A DNA stretch of 64,000 nt from Halalkalibacter akibai JCM 9157 (GCF_000513135.1 NZ_BAUV01000002.1:124001-188000), one strand, 5' to 3'; positions 46,409-56,025 are shown, counted from the first letter of the stretch. Numbers and translations are program-made. Notes: a model not told the origin generated them from the letters alone.

Positions 46409-47038
46409 ATGAAAGAGTTTAAGTTATATGCTATTACTGGAGAAGAATTTCATCAAGGTCGAGACCTAATCGAGGTCATGGAACAAGCGATACTTGGAGG
46501 AGTCGATATCATTCAACTTCGAGACAAAACAAGTAGTAAACGTGAGGTACTAAGAAAAGCGAAGGCATTAAGGGAATTAACGCATAAATATAATGTAACT
46601 TTTATTGTGAATGATCATATTGACGTTGCTCTTGCAGTAGATGCTGATGGCATTCATATCGGACAAGATGATTTACCATTGGAAGAGGCGAGAAAGATCC
46701 TCGGTGATAAAATTATTGGAATATCCACACACAAAATAGAAGAAGCACGGGAAGCAGAAGCTGGTGGAGCTGACTATATTGGGGTTGGACCTATTTTTCA
46801 TACAAATAGTAAAGTTGATGTCGTAGATCCGGTTACGACAACTTACATTCAACAAGTAGCAGATGAGATATCCATTCCTTTTGTAGCCATCGGTGGAATT
46901 AAGTTGCATAATGTTGATCAAGTATTAAAAGCGGGTGCAACACGAATTTGTATGATTAGTGAAATTGTTGGAGCGCAGGATATTAAAGGAATCTGTGAAA
47001 CTTTCACTAAAATATTGAATGAAAAGGGAGAAGTTTAA
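46409..47038 (+). CDS. thiE: Thiamine phosphate synthase
   Basis: Joins HMP diphosphate and thiazole phosphate. 209 residues, TIM barrel. IQLRDKT, NDHIDVALAVDADGIHIGQDDLP, and GVGPIFHTNSKVDVVDP carry the substrate and diphosphate residues, so it is ThiE and not the inactive TenI relative. First gene after the riboswitch; its last base is the first base of thiS. Confidence 0.93.
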   Translation: MKEFKLYAITGEEFHQGRDLIEVMEQAILGGVDIIQLRDKTSSKREVLRKAKALRELTHKYNVTFIVNDHIDVALAVDADGIHIGQDDLPLEEARKILGDKIIGISTHKIEEAREAEAGGADYIGVGPIFHTNSKVDVVDPVTTTYIQQVADEISIPFVAIGGIKLHNVDQVLKAGATRICMISEIVGAQDIKGICETFTKILNEKGEV

Positions 47039-47235
47039 TGCGTCTAATTATAAATGGTGAAGAGCATCTGATTAGTGTAACGAATCTTGCTGATGTAGTT
47101 GCTCACTTCGAACTTGAACCACACTTAGTTGTAACGGAAGTAGATGGAACTATTATTGAACGTTCAAATTGGGAACAGACAAATTTAACTGATGGAATGA
47201 AAATTGAACTTGTTCAATTTGTAGGAGGAGGATGA
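47038..47235 (+). CDS. thiS: Sulfur carrier protein ThiS
   Basis: 65 residues with a ubiquitin-like fold, ending FVGGG. The terminal Gly-Gly is adenylated by ThiF and then thiocarboxylated to donate sulfur for the thiazole. Overlaps thiE by one base and abuts thiG. Confidence 0.92.
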   Translation: MRLIINGEEHLISVTNLADVVAHFELEPHLVVTEVDGTIIERSNWEQTNLTDGMKIELVQFVGGG

Positions 47236-48012
47236 ATGATGAAGAAATTAACGATTGCAGGAAAAGAATTATCTTCGAGATTTTTTTTGGGTACAGGCAG
47301 ATATCCGAATCCATTTGTTCAAAATGAAGCAATTAAAGCATCAGAAGCAGAAGTGTTAACATTCGCAATACGTCGGGTAAATTTAGGTGCTCCAAATGAA
47401 GATGCAATTTTACAGCATTTAGAAGGAATGTCTTTTACTTACTTACCGAATACATCAGGAGCTAAAACGGCTGAAGAAGCCATTCGTATTGCAAGGTTAG
47501 CTAAGGCTTCTGGCTTAAGTGATTGGATTAAGGTTGAGATTAGTGCAGACGAAAAAACCTTGCTCCCTGATCCAATTGAAACGTTAAAAGCTACTGAAGT
47601 TCTGGCGAAAGAAGGATTTGTTGTACTTCCTTATACTTCAGATGATCCGATATTATGTAGAAGATTAGAAGAGGCTGGTGCTGCTGCTGTCATGCCAGGA
47701 GGAGCGCCAATAGGAACTGGTTTAGGAATTTTAAACCCGTATAACTTAGAGTTAATCGTAGAGCAAGCGAATGTTCCTATTATTGTAGATGCAGGGCTAG
47801 GCTCAGCTATGGACGTCGCTATGGCAATGGAACTTGGAGCAGATGGTGTGTTAATGAATACTCCTGTAGCCAAAGCAAAGGATCCTGTTAAAATGGCAAC
47901 GGCTATGAAATTCGCTATCGAGGCAGGGAGACTTTCCTTTGAATCTGGTCGAATTCCAAAGAAGAAATATGCTACGGCTAGTAGTGGGTTATCTTCTTTC
48001 GTATCGAAATAG
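47236..48012 (+). CDS. thiG: Thiazole synthase
   Basis: 258 residues, TIM barrel. Builds thiazole phosphate from deoxyxylulose phosphate, dehydroglycine and ThiS thiocarboxylate. [20 protein letters not shown] opens the protein, AIRRVNLG precedes the active-site region, [19 protein letters not shown] follows, and [20 protein letters not shown] is the phosphate site. GGAGGAGG lies at the end of thiS. Confidence 0.95.
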   Translation: MMKKLTIAGKELSSRFFLGTGRYPNPFVQNEAIKASEAEVLTFAIRRVNLGAPNEDAILQHLEGMSFTYLPNTSGAKTAEEAIRIARLAKASGLSDWIKVEISADEKTLLPDPIETLKATEVLAKEGFVVLPYTSDDPILCRRLEEAGAAAVMPGGAPIGTGLGILNPYNLELIVEQANVPIIVDAGLGSAMDVAMAMELGADGVLMNTPVAKAKDPVKMATAMKFAIEAGRLSFESGRIPKKKYATASSGLSSFVSK

Positions 48013-48035
48013 ACAGAGTGTAGGGGGAGTCAATT

Positions 48036-49141
48036 GTGAAAGAACAAGTAATCATCTTAGGAGGCGGTGTCATTGGTCTTGCTACAGCGTTTGAGCTTAG
48101 TAAGAGAAATTACAATGTAACGGTTCTCGAGAAAACAACGTGTGGGGGACAAGCATCGGGAGCAGCTGCCGGAATGCTCGCGCCGTATTCTGAAATTGGC
48201 GAAGACCAGATGATTTTTTTCGCTTGTGTTTAGATAGTCTACGGATGTATAAAGGTTGGCAAGCGGAAGTAAAAGAAGTTGCTCAATTGGATTTTGAATT
48301 CACAGAAAGTGGTAGCTTACACGCCGTTTATCATGATGCAGATGTGTTAGCCCTTGAAACAAGACAATCTTGGCAAAGGGAATGGGGAGCAGAAGCAGAA
48401 CTGATCACAGGAGATCGCTTGTGGAAAATGGAACCAGAGTTATCAAGAGACGTGAAAGCAGCGATGTATTACCCAGAAGAAAGCCATGTCTTTGCACCAG
48501 ACTATGTAAAAGCACTTGAAGTGGCATGTCGTTTAAATGGTGTTGAGATAATTGAAGAACTTGAACATTTAAAAGTTGTAGATTGGAAGCAATCTGTTAA
48601 GGTACACTCAAAAGATGGACGAGTTTTTAACGGAGATAGATTAGTTGTTTGCTCGGGAGCTTGGTCTGGAGAGTTAGAGGAAACGTTCGGAATTAGAATA
48701 CCAGTTTATCCGATCAGAGGCCAAATATGTGCGTATGAAGTGCCTGTTACACAGGTGAAGCATATTGTTTATACAAGTCAAGGTTACTTAGTTCCAAAAG
48801 CAAATGGAACACTTGTAAACGGAGCCTCAGAAGATATTGCAGGCTTTCAAACAGACGTAACAGAAAAGGGTATTGCCAGGTTAACAAACTGGAATAAACA
48901 AGTTTTTCCTTTTTTGAAAGAAAAAATTCCTTTTCATACATGGGCAGGATTACGTCCAGCAACACAGGACGGGTTTCCTCTTATCGGAAAATTAAATGAG
49001 GCGCCACATGTTGTGTTCGCAACAGGACATTATCGAAACGGAATTCTTCTAAGTCCGATTACCGCTGTAGCAGTAGCGGACCTTTTAGATGAAAAACAAG
49101 CGTATTCCCCTCTACAATCCTGCAAACCGGATAGATTTTAA
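48036..49141 (+). CDS. thiO: Glycine oxidase ThiO (frameshifted)
   Basis: FAD-dependent oxidase making dehydroglycine for thiazole synthesis in aerobic Bacilli. The Rossmann motif ILGGGVIGLATAFELSKR lies at the start; later segments include YPIRGQICAYEVP, the active-site TWAGLRPATQDGFPLIG, and the C-terminal ATGHYRNGILLSPITA. The frame breaks at about 48216, in a 7-T run that needs eight to read QMIFFRLCLDSLRM. About 368 residues after repair, as expected. The start follows GGGGGAG. A homopolymer sequencing error is the likely cause. Confidence 0.88.
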
Positions 49142-49200
49142 ACCGAAAAGGTCGAACCTTAGCCTATTTAACTTTTTTATCAGGATGGGAGGAAAGAAAA

Positions 49201-49998
49201 ATGACAATTGCTAAAGCATTAACAATAGCAGGTTCTGATAGTGGTGGTGGCGCTGGAATTCAAGCTGATATTAAGACTTTTCAGGAACTAGATACATTTG
49301 GAATGAGTGTTATTACGGCTTTAACAGCTCAGAATACCCTTGGTGTACATGGAGTGTTCCCACAATCACTTGAAGCAATTGAAGCTCAAATAGAAGCGGT
49401 TTTATCAGACATTGGGGCAGATGCTGTGAAAACAGGAATGTTATTCTCAGCTGACATCATTGGTCTTGTTGCCCAAAAATTAAAAAAGTACAGTGTGAAA
49501 AATATTGTTGTTGATCCTGTAATGATTGCTAAGGGAGGCGCTGCTCTTTTACAAGAAGAAGCTGTAAAAGCGTTGATAGGGGAATTATTACCAATAGCAA
49601 CTGTAATTACACCAAACTTACCAGAAGCGGCGAAACTCCTTGGACGAGCTGAAATGCAAACGATAGAGGAAATGAAGCAAGCTGCTATAGACCTTCATTC
49701 GCTTGGGGCAAAAAATGTTGTTATTAAAGGGGGACATTTAACAGATGGCCCGGCCATTGATTTATTTTATGATGGTATCACTATTTACGAGCTTGAAACC
49801 AAACGTATCGAAACAAAACATACACACGGGACGGGATGTACCTTTGCTGCTGCAATAGCAGCTGAATTAGCAAAAGGAAGAACAGCTAAAGAGGCAGTAG
49901 AAAAAGCGAAATCATTTATTACAGCTGCTATTACTTTATCTTTAGATATAGGAAAAGGAATAGGTCCAACTAATCACTCAGCTCACCGTCGTCTATGA
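49201..49998 (+). CDS. thiD: Hydroxymethylpyrimidine kinase / phosphomethylpyrimidine kinase
   Basis: 265 residues, ribokinase fold. Phosphorylates HMP and HMP-phosphate. KALTIAGSDSGGGAGIQADI at the N-terminus, DPVMIAKGG, and the catalytic TKHTHGTGCTFAAAIAAEL with the anion-hole GTGC are all present. It is the last gene of the operon; a gap of about 60 bp follows thiO without a visible terminator. Confidence 0.94.
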   Translation: MTIAKALTIAGSDSGGGAGIQADIKTFQELDTFGMSVITALTAQNTLGVHGVFPQSLEAIEAQIEAVLSDIGADAVKTGMLFSADIIGLVAQKLKKYSVKNIVVDPVMIAKGGAALLQEEAVKALIGELLPIATVITPNLPEAAKLLGRAEMQTIEEMKQAAIDLHSLGAKNVVIKGGHLTDGPAIDLFYDGITIYELETKRIETKHTHGTGCTFAAAIAAELAKGRTAKEAVEKAKSFITAAITLSLDIGKGIGPTNHSAHRRL

Positions 49999-50006
49999 GG
50001 AAAGAT

Positions 50007-50127
50007 TAGAGGCTGTAACATATTAAAGTGTTTAAATGAGCATACGAACGATTCAACCTTAGCGAAGCGACCCTCTTTTCGTTCGGATATTCTCGTTATT
50101 TTAAAACTCTTTTGTCCCAGCCTCTTA
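50007..50127. repeat. Nested inverted-repeat element, copy 2
   Basis: Begins GAGGCTG and ends CTTTTGTCCCAGCCTCTT, sharing the right end with copy 1 at 19576-19701. The middle contains CGAACGA pairing with TCGTTCG. It lies just after thiD, so a terminator role is possible, but there is no simple T-tract. Confidence 0.6.
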
Positions 50128-50240
50128 TTTCTAGTATCCCTCATTTAAAGGGCTCTTTCGTTTCGCATACGACAAATATGCGTTTTAATTTGAGTCAATA
50201 TAGTTTTGCAGAGTAAGTAGTAAGAAAGGAAAGAAAAGCG

Positions 50241-50822
50241 ATGTTTCAAGGGAATAAACTAGTTCTTATCCTACCTGGGATTTTAATGCTTGTCATGTTA
50301 GTAGGAGGCTATCAATTTTTACAAGGCTCAGAAGCCATAACTAATGAAGAGCTAAAGGATATGGTTGAATATGAGGCAGAGATTCAAGAGACGGAAAGTG
50401 GCCTGTATATAGATGCTAATTGGGATTGGACAATTATGCCAATTGAAGGTTTGTACGGAGAAGATTATCTATCTGTATATTTTATGGATGGTGACAAGGT
50501 CAGGACAGATGTTGTAATTGAAAAAGCTGAATTGCAATTGTTACATTCCGATCAAATAATTGAAGTACAAACAGGAGGAAAAGTTGCTAATGGTGTCATT
50601 TTTAGCTTTTCGAATAAGATTGTTGAACATGAGAGCTTTGGAAATTTAGGTCAATTACAAGTTGTTGTTAGTGGCACCGACCTGACAGAAAATGATGTTA
50701 GAATTCAACTTCTTCATACATGGACTGAACATGCGCCCCTTGAAAAAGAAGATGCTACATTTTCAGCGCCTACTTTCACAAATGCAGCTAACGTACCTTA
50801 TTGGATAAGAAAATTTCAATAA
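50241..50822 (+). CDS. Membrane-anchored protein of unknown function
   Basis: 193 residues. One N-terminal membrane segment (LVLILPGILMLVMLVGGYQFL), then an acidic extracytoplasmic domain of mostly beta character (EIQETESGLYIDANWDWT, VVVSGTDLTENDVRIQL). Family not recognised. GGAAAG precedes the ATG. It lies 38 bp upstream of the DUF1385/YqgV gene and may be cotranscribed. Confidence 0.65.
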   Translation: MFQGNKLVLILPGILMLVMLVGGYQFLQGSEAITNEELKDMVEYEAEIQETESGLYIDANWDWTIMPIEGLYGEDYLSVYFMDGDKVRTDVVIEKAELQLLHSDQIIEVQTGGKVANGVIFSFSNKIVEHESFGNLGQLQVVVSGTDLTENDVRIQLLHTWTEHAPLEKEDATFSAPTFTNAANVPYWIRKFQ

Positions 50823-50860
50823 AAAAACTAACAATCAAGCATTAAAGGAATGATCTAAAT

Positions 50861-51952
50861 TTGAAGATCAGAGGCTTATCCTATCAGAATGGAATTTTCT
50901 ACATAGGGAAAAACCATGTCGCTTGTGCCTATCACGATAAGGGAGTATTAAATACATGGCTGAAACCGATTTGCGCTTCTACATTAATCCAAATGATGAA
51001 GCAAGTAATTTGGTCGATGCCGTTGTGGTATAAACTATTTACGGTCATATATTTGGGGCTCATTTTCTTACCAAAAATAATTGAATTATGGCAACCTTTA
51101 CCGTGGAGTGGTTTACCGTTTTACACAGTCTTTTATTTAATGTTTGGGACTCATTTCATTTTTCCAAACGAGTTAAAAAAATATCATGGAGCTGAACACA
51201 AAGTGTTTAGTGCTAGAGGAGTAATTCGCCGGGCTCGATTATATCAGATTAATAAAGCGAGCATAACGAACAGGCATTGTTCTACTAATACTGTCGTGAT
51301 TTATTTTATGTGTGTTTTAATAGGCACAAGCCTAATCGTACTTGCAACAAAACAACTCTCTTCGGCACTAGCTATAGCCTCATATGGTAGTTTGTTTGCT
51401 ATTCCTATTATTCAAAGATTGATGGATGTTAAAGGTTTCGTTTTTTTGCGAAAGTCTATTTTAAGGTTATCGTACTGGTTGCAAATGTATGTTACGACAA
51501 AAGAACCAGATCGTATGCATATGATTGCGTCAATTGAGTCTTACCGGAAATTAGCAAAAGAAGAGTTTCCAGAGAGATTAATTGTGAGAAAAATACCATC
51601 TAAAAAGGAGGAGAAGCACTTGGCAATCGTAGATGTAACGGTTATTCCGATTGGTACTGAAACGGCTAGTGTAAGTATGTATGTAGCCGAAATGCAAGAA
51701 GTGTTAAAAACTTTCGATGGAAAGATAAGCTATCAATTAACTCCTATGAGTACATTAATTGAAGGGGAGTTACCTATTTTATTTGAAGTGATCCAAGCTA
51801 TTCATGAAGTGCCATTTAAGAATGGTGTAAGCAGAGTAGCTACAAATATTCGAATTGATGATCGAAGAGATAAACATGCTACAATGGCAGGAAAGCTAGA
51901 AGCTGTAAAGGCCCATTTAAATTCTACTAATGAAAATGAACTGAATAACTAA
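50861..51952 (+). CDS. DUF1385-like membrane protein fused in frame to a YqgV-type thiamine-binding domain
   Basis: 363 residues. Residues 1-250 are a short DUF1385-like membrane protein with KKYHGAEHKVFSARG and the segment NRHCSTNTVVIYFMC. Residues 255-363 are an MTH1187/YqgV thiamine-binding domain (AIVDVTVIPIGTETASVSMY, then GVSRVATNIRIDDRRDK). No stop separates them, but AAAGGAGGAG at about 51604-51613 precedes an in-frame TTG at 51620. The YqgV part can therefore be made on its own as a 110-residue protein. Either a fusion or two genes whose intervening stop is lost. YqgV homologues occur near glcK-yqgU in Bacillus. Confidence 0.75.
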   Translation: MKIRGLSYQNGIFYIGKNHVACAYHDKGVLNTWLKPICASTLIQMMKQVIWSMPLWYKLFTVIYLGLIFLPKIIELWQPLPWSGLPFYTVFYLMFGTHFIFPNELKKYHGAEHKVFSARGVIRRARLYQINKASITNRHCSTNTVVIYFMCVLIGTSLIVLATKQLSSALAIASYGSLFAIPIIQRLMDVKGFVFLRKSILRLSYWLQMYVTTKEPDRMHMIASIESYRKLAKEEFPERLIVRKIPSKKEEKHLAIVDVTVIPIGTETASVSMYVAEMQEVLKTFDGKISYQLTPMSTLIEGELPILFEVIQAIHEVPFKNGVSRVATNIRIDDRRDKHATMAGKLEAVKAHLNSTNENELNN

Positions 51953-51954
51953 CG

Positions 51955-52001
51955 AAAAAAAGCTAATGTGGATTATTACTTCTCCACGTTTAGCTTTTTT
52001 T
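51955..52001 (+). terminator. Terminator after the DUF1385/YqgV gene
   Basis: AAAAAAGCTAA pairs with TTAGCTTTTTT, and an inner GTGGA/TCCAC stem extends it, followed by a T-run. Confidence 0.8.
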
Positions 52002-52120
52002 ACATTAGGCTGTTTTCGAATCTTTTATTGTTTAGAAATGACGTGTTCGTTCCTTCGATCCACTTCACTAAGAGAAAACAACCATACTCAATTGCAACAA
52101 ACATTAAGAACGGCTATCCA

Positions 52121-52546
52121 TTAAAATGTTTTAATCATTGTTACATGCGGAATTCCAGCATCTAGAAACTCTTCTGAAACGGTCTCATACCCTAATTTTT
52201 GGTAAAATGGTTGAGCTTGAATCTGAGCATTTAACTTTGATTGAGTTGCGCCTTTTTGCTTAGCAACGTTTTCTATCTTCTCCATTAGTAATTTTCCAGT
52301 ACCGGTTCCTCGTTGATTTTTTTGAATACAAATACGCTCAATTTTTCCGTATCCATCTACAAAACGAAGTCTTCCTGCACCTACAGCACTTTGTTGCTTA
52401 TCGTAAACAACAAAGTGAATAGCCTCGTCTTCGTATTGGTCAATTTCTTCTTCCATCGGAACTCTCTGTTCTTCTACAAATACTTCCGTTCGTACTTTAA
52501 AAGCATCATCTAATTGTTTCTTTGTCTCAACTATTTCTACATACAT
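52121..52546 (-). CDS. yjcF: GNAT N-acetyltransferase, YjcF family
   Basis: 141 residues, GNAT fold. The acetyl-CoA loop is QKNQRGTGTGKLLMEKIE near residue 77, and VRTEVFVEEQRVP is the usual N-terminal motif. Substrate unknown. Last gene of a three-gene operon equivalent to B. subtilis yjcH-yjcG-yjcF, with a gap of six bp after yjcG. Confidence 0.88.
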   Translation of the reverse strand: MYVEIVETKKQLDDAFKVRTEVFVEEQRVPMEEEIDQYEDEAIHFVVYDKQQSAVGAGRLRFVDGYGKIERICIQKNQRGTGTGKLLMEKIENVAKQKGATQSKLNAQIQAQPFYQKLGYETVSEEFLDAGIPHVTMIKTF

Positions 52547-52552
52547 GTTTAA

Positions 52553-53068
52553 TTAAGCTTCCTTTCCAAGGTGAAATGTTTCATAAACAGTCCAAGAACC
52601 GTTCTCAAGTTGATAAAGTAATTGCATGCGATTAATTGTTTCCTGATGCGAAAAGGAACCCATCTTGAGTCTACCTACGACATCTGCATGCTCATCATTC
52701 GAAAGATCTTGTCCGATCGTTAGATGAGGGATAAATCCGTATTTAGGATTTGGTTCAAAAGGGTCACTATGTAAGGCTTCATAAAGATTAGTTAATGATA
52801 CATCCTCTCGTATTTTAAAGAAAATGGTATTAGATTGAGGAGAAAACGTATCAACTTTATAAACTTCTATCAAAGCAGGCTCTGCATTTTTAGCGACCTC
52901 TCTAATATTTGCTAGAAGTTGGGGAAGGTCACTGTCATCGACCTCAAACGTTTCTTTTAACGTAATATGAGGTGGAATAAGGGCGTAGTGAGAATCATAA
53001 CGCATTCGATAAGAGTTTGCTTGATCTTGCAATGGTTTTGATGGAAACAATGCAATTCCGTATTTCAC
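52553..53068 (-). CDS. yjcG: YjcG-like 2H phosphoesterase (2'-5' RNA ligase family)
   Basis: 171 residues. The two HxT-type motifs of the 2H superfamily are visible: PPHITLKETFEV near residue 32 and IPHLTIGQDLS near residue 115. The family hydrolyses or ligates 2',3'-cyclic or 2'-5' phosphodiesters, but the substrate is not known. Start GTG 53068 follows AAGGAGG. It lies between yjcH and yjcF. Confidence 0.88.
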   Translation of the reverse strand: MKYGIALFPSKPLQDQANSYRMRYDSHYALIPPHITLKETFEVDDSDLPQLLANIREVAKNAEPALIEVYKVDTFSPQSNTIFFKIREDVSLTNLYEALHSDPFEPNPKYGFIPHLTIGQDLSNDEHADVVGRLKMGSFSHQETINRMQLLYQLENGSWTVYETFHLGKEA

Positions 53069-53080
53069 AAATATTCCTCC

Positions 53081-53812
53081 TTAAGATAAGAGTGTTATTA
53101 AACCTCTAGGTAAGTCTTTTTGCCAGTGAGTCCAAGTGTGGTCGCCATCAAATTCAAAAAACGAATAAGTGAATGATTTCGTTCGGATAAGTTCAGACAT
53201 TTCTTTGTTTGGAGTTATAAAATCTATGATTTGACCATCAGTTGTTTTTACGGCTGTTTCTTTGTTTCCAATTACATGATAGATACTTAGCAACTCCGGT
53301 TTCTGACAATCTTTAATTGCTTCTAAAACCGTTTCATTTACAAATGGTGAATGAAGCATAATTTGTCCAAATAGGCTTGGATAGCGTAAAGATGTTAATA
53401 ATGATACAGTTCCAGCTAACGAATCACCTGCAAGAGTTCGACCTGAGGCTAGCTGGTGAGTTGGATAGGTATCTTCAATAAAGGGAAGAAGCTCATTTGC
53501 TAAAAAGCGTATGTAAGCTTCCACTTTTTCTCCATTAGGATGATAACGTTGCCTTCTTTCGCTAACAGAAGGGTAAGGAACACCAATTACAATTGTCTCC
53601 TTTATCTCTCCTTCTTCGATTAATTCTTCTATTTGCCTTGGGATTCTGCCGAGCTGAAAGTAATCATTGCCATCCTGACAAATAAGTATGTCATAAGTTT
53701 GCAAAGGAGTGAAATTTGGAGGAGTATAAATGAGTAATGACATCTCATCGTTTAGCTCTTCACTTCTAACTTTTTTTTCTGTTATAGCCCCAGCAATAGG
53801 TCTTTTAACCAT
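53081..53812 (-). CDS. yjcH: YjcH-like esterase family protein
   Basis: 243 residues, alpha/beta hydrolase of the esterase-D/enterochelin-esterase type. The nucleophile elbow is AGDSLAGTVSLL, an Asp-Ser pattern near residue 130, and the catalytic His lies in DGDHTWTHWQ. It opens the yjcH-G-F operon. Substrate unknown; relatives hydrolyse siderophore or glutathione esters. Confidence 0.85.
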   Translation of the reverse strand: MVKRPIAGAITEKKVRSEELNDEMSLLIYTPPNFTPLQTYDILICQDGNDYFQLGRIPRQIEELIEEGEIKETIVIGVPYPSVSERRQRYHPNGEKVEAYIRFLANELLPFIEDTYPTHQLASGRTLAGDSLAGTVSLLTSLRYPSLFGQIMLHSPFVNETVLEAIKDCQKPELLSIYHVIGNKETAVKTTDGQIIDFITPNKEMSELIRTKSFTYSFFEFDGDHTWTHWQKDLPRGLITLLS

Positions 53813-54002
53813 CTTCTCATCCTTTCCTTTAAATCATTGATTATATTTTACCTAATGAATGCTAAGAATGCTATGTTAAGCCATTTTATTCTTGTATATA
53901 ATATATATATACTAATCTTGAGAAGTAGAGATTTGCTATTTGAGAAGTAGACCATCATTTTGTAATATATCATAAAGGGTCGTCTAGAAAGGTAGAGAGA
54001 TC

Positions 54003-54188
54003 ATGAAAAAAGTGCCAAAGTGGATTTATTACAAACAAGTATTTCGATCAAAGTTTCAAGCAGGGTGCATTAAAGCTAAGATTGAAGATAATTGGACAAA
54101 TGGTTATGAGATAGGTCCGTTAGTGGAAATTAAAAGATTACGAACAGACAAGTATGTCGTTCGTTACACGTATGACGAAATTGTGTAA
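54003..54188 (+). CDS. Small hypothetical protein
   Basis: 61 residues, basic, MKKVPKWIYYKQVFRSKF onward, ending RYTYDEIV. GGTAGAGAGATC precedes the ATG and a good terminator follows, so it is likely a real transcript. Family not recognised. The upstream 190 bp contain the direct repeat TTGAGAAGTAGA twice (about 53918 and 53940), whose meaning is unclear. Confidence 0.55.
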   Translation: MKKVPKWIYYKQVFRSKFQAGCIKAKIEDNWTNGYEIGPLVEIKRLRTDKYVVRYTYDEIV

Positions 54189-54209
54189 TAATGAACGACA
54201 AAAATAAAG

Positions 54210-54245
54210 CAATGTCTCAAGTGTAAAAACTTGAGACATTGTTTT
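54210..54245. terminator. Bidirectional terminator between the small ORF and msrB
   Basis: CAATGTCTCAAGT pairs with ACTTGAGACATTG around a short loop, with T-runs; its 3' arm reaches the msrB stop. Confidence 0.85.
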
Positions 54246-54678
54246 AATCAAATAACTTCTGGTAAAGTGCATATCCTTCTTTTTCTAAGTCGGATTTAGG
54301 GATAAATTTAAGGGCTGCGGAATTTATACAATAGCGAAGTTGGGTAGGGCCAGGACCATCGTTGAAAACATGACCAAGATGAGCATCAGACTCCTTGCTT
54401 CGAACTTCTGTACGAACCATAAAGTGACTTCGATCTTCTTTCTCTAAAATTTCTTCCTCAGTAATTGGCTTTGTAAAACTAGGCCAACCACAACCAGCAT
54501 CGTATTTGTCAGTAGAACTAAATAATGGTTTTCCAGAGACGATATCGACATAAATGCCCTCATCTTCTGTCTTATAGTACTCGTTTTGAAAAGGTGGTTC
54601 TGTTCCGTTTTCCTGAGTTACATGATATTGCATAGGTGTTAGGCGTTTTTTTAACTCTTCTTTTGATTCTTTGTTCAT
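54244..54678 (-). CDS. msrB: Peptide-methionine (R)-S-oxide reductase MsrB
   Basis: About 144 residues. Reduces methionine-R-sulfoxide. The active-site region [11 protein letters not shown] holds the catalytic Cys; [11 protein letters not shown] and [21 protein letters not shown] are family signatures. The zinc CxxC pairs are absent, so it is the zinc-free form. ATG 54678 ([13 protein letters not shown]) lies one base after the msrA stop, so the longer frame into msrA is rejected and the genes are coupled. Confidence 0.93.
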   Translation of the reverse strand: MNKESKEELKKRLTPMQYHVTQENGTEPPFQNEYYKTEDEGIYVDIVSGKPLFSSTDKYDAGCGWPSFTKPITEEEILEKEDRSHFMVRTEVRSKESDAHLGHVFNDGPGPTQLRYCINSAALKFIPKSDLEKEGYALYQKLFD

Positions 54679-54679
54679 C

Positions 54680-55213
54680 TCATTTCCCCCAATATGTATT
54701 AATAAAAGCTTCACGTCCAGAACCGGTTTTATATCTCTGGTAATGAACAGGGTTTTTCTTGTAATAATCTTGGTGATAGTCTTCAGCCGGATAAAAAGGT
54801 TTTGCAGGCAATATTTGTGTGGCAACAGGTAGTTTAAACTTAAAGCTTTTGTTCAACCTTTCCTTTGATGCTTCGGCTAATTGTTTTTGCTCGTTTGTAT
54901 GATAGAAAATAGCTGTTCGATAGGAATGTCCACGATCGAAAAATTGTCCGCCTGGATCTGTGGGATCTATTTGTCTCCAAAAAACATCTAGTAAGTTTTC
55001 ATAAGAGAAAACAGACGGGTTAAAAATGATCTGAACGGCTTCGTAGTGTCCGGTTGTTTCGGAACACACTTCTTTATATGTTGGATTTTCTGTGTGTCCA
55101 CCTGTATAACCTGATGTGACTTTCTCTATGCCATCAAACTGGTCAAAAGGCTTAACCATGCACCAAAAACATCCTCCAGCAAAAGTAGCGATTTCATAAT
55201 TTGAATGATCCAT
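54680..55213 (-). CDS. msrA: Peptide-methionine (S)-S-oxide reductase MsrA
   Basis: 177 residues. Reduces methionine-S-sulfoxide. The catalytic motif is [13 protein letters not shown] near residue 15, followed by [22 protein letters not shown] and [10 protein letters not shown]. First gene of the msrA-msrB operon. AGGAGG precedes the ATG. Confidence 0.94.
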   Translation of the reverse strand: MDHSNYEIATFAGGCFWCMVKPFDQFDGIEKVTSGYTGGHTENPTYKEVCSETTGHYEAVQIIFNPSVFSYENLLDVFWRQIDPTDPGGQFFDRGHSYRTAIFYHTNEQKQLAEASKERLNKSFKFKLPVATQILPAKPFYPAEDYHQDYYKKNPVHYQRYKTGSGREAFINTYWGK

Positions 55214-55276
55214 ATCCTACCTCCTTTAAACTAGTATACCAATTTGTCAATGGAACAAGAAACAAAACGCTTTCAA

Positions 55277-55753
55277 CTATGTTTGGGGATCTACAGGAGA
55301 AACCTTAAGAATAATAGCTCTGACTACGATGCCGATTAAGTAGCCGCCAATATGAAAAAGGATTGGAAGCCAAATAACACCAAGGATGTGACCTGATATA
55401 GAAACGCTGTGTGAGTAGATGACTCCAACTGTGCCGCAATAGGCTGAAATAGCAAATGGAATTGCAGCATAGCGTACATCTTTTCCTCCAGCATCACGGT
55501 AAGCATCCCACATAGAAAATAAATAAATACATGGATAGAACATGATCCATTGATAATTTACTATTTCATTTGCAACATGCCCTTGTCCATAGAAACTAGG
55601 AATTATTGCTGCGTTTAAACGCGCTTGTACATTCACAATAATTTCCAATATAATGAAGACTAGGCCTTTCCCATATTTTTTATTTAAAAATTGACCAAAA
55701 CCAGGGAAAGCAATACTCCAAAAAATGGCTTCGGTTTTACGCTCACGTCCCAT
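55277..55753 (-). CDS. Small multispanning membrane protein
   Basis: About 158 residues with four hydrophobic segments. The opening EAIFWSIAFPGFGQFLNKKYGKG resembles TM2/DUF5683-type membrane proteins (FPGxGQ...KyxkG). ATG 55753 (MGRERKTEA) has GAAAGG upstream; the TTG three codons earlier is less likely. Function unknown. Monocistronic. Confidence 0.65.
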   Translation of the reverse strand: MGRERKTEAIFWSIAFPGFGQFLNKKYGKGLVFIILEIIVNVQARLNAAIIPSFYGQGHVANEIVNYQWIMFYPCIYLFSMWDAYRDAGGKDVRYAAIPFAISAYCGTVGVIYSHSVSISGHILGVIWLPILFHIGGYLIGIVVRAIILKVSPVDPQT

Positions 55754-56025
55754 TGACAACAACCTTTCAGATGATCATTTCATTTCATTTTGGTTTACTT
55801 TTTAAAGAGCTAACGAGGTTATTTAACTAAATGTAGGATACTTTTGTATCATGTAGTTTACCTTTCAAAAGAGGTTTTTACCCATAAAGTCTCAATAATT
55901 AATTCAACAACTTAATTTGCATATTTTTAGCAGCAATAAAATAAGATAAGGTTTAATTAAGAAGAAAAGAGGGAAGACATTACAGATAAAAGTTGCTGTT
56001 TGGTTATGAGGAAAGGAAGGTAGAA

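Noticed and set aside
54679-54825. N-terminal extension of MsrB by 49 residues
   Set aside because: It lies inside the end of msrA in a different frame; ATG 54678 gives a normal-length MsrB.
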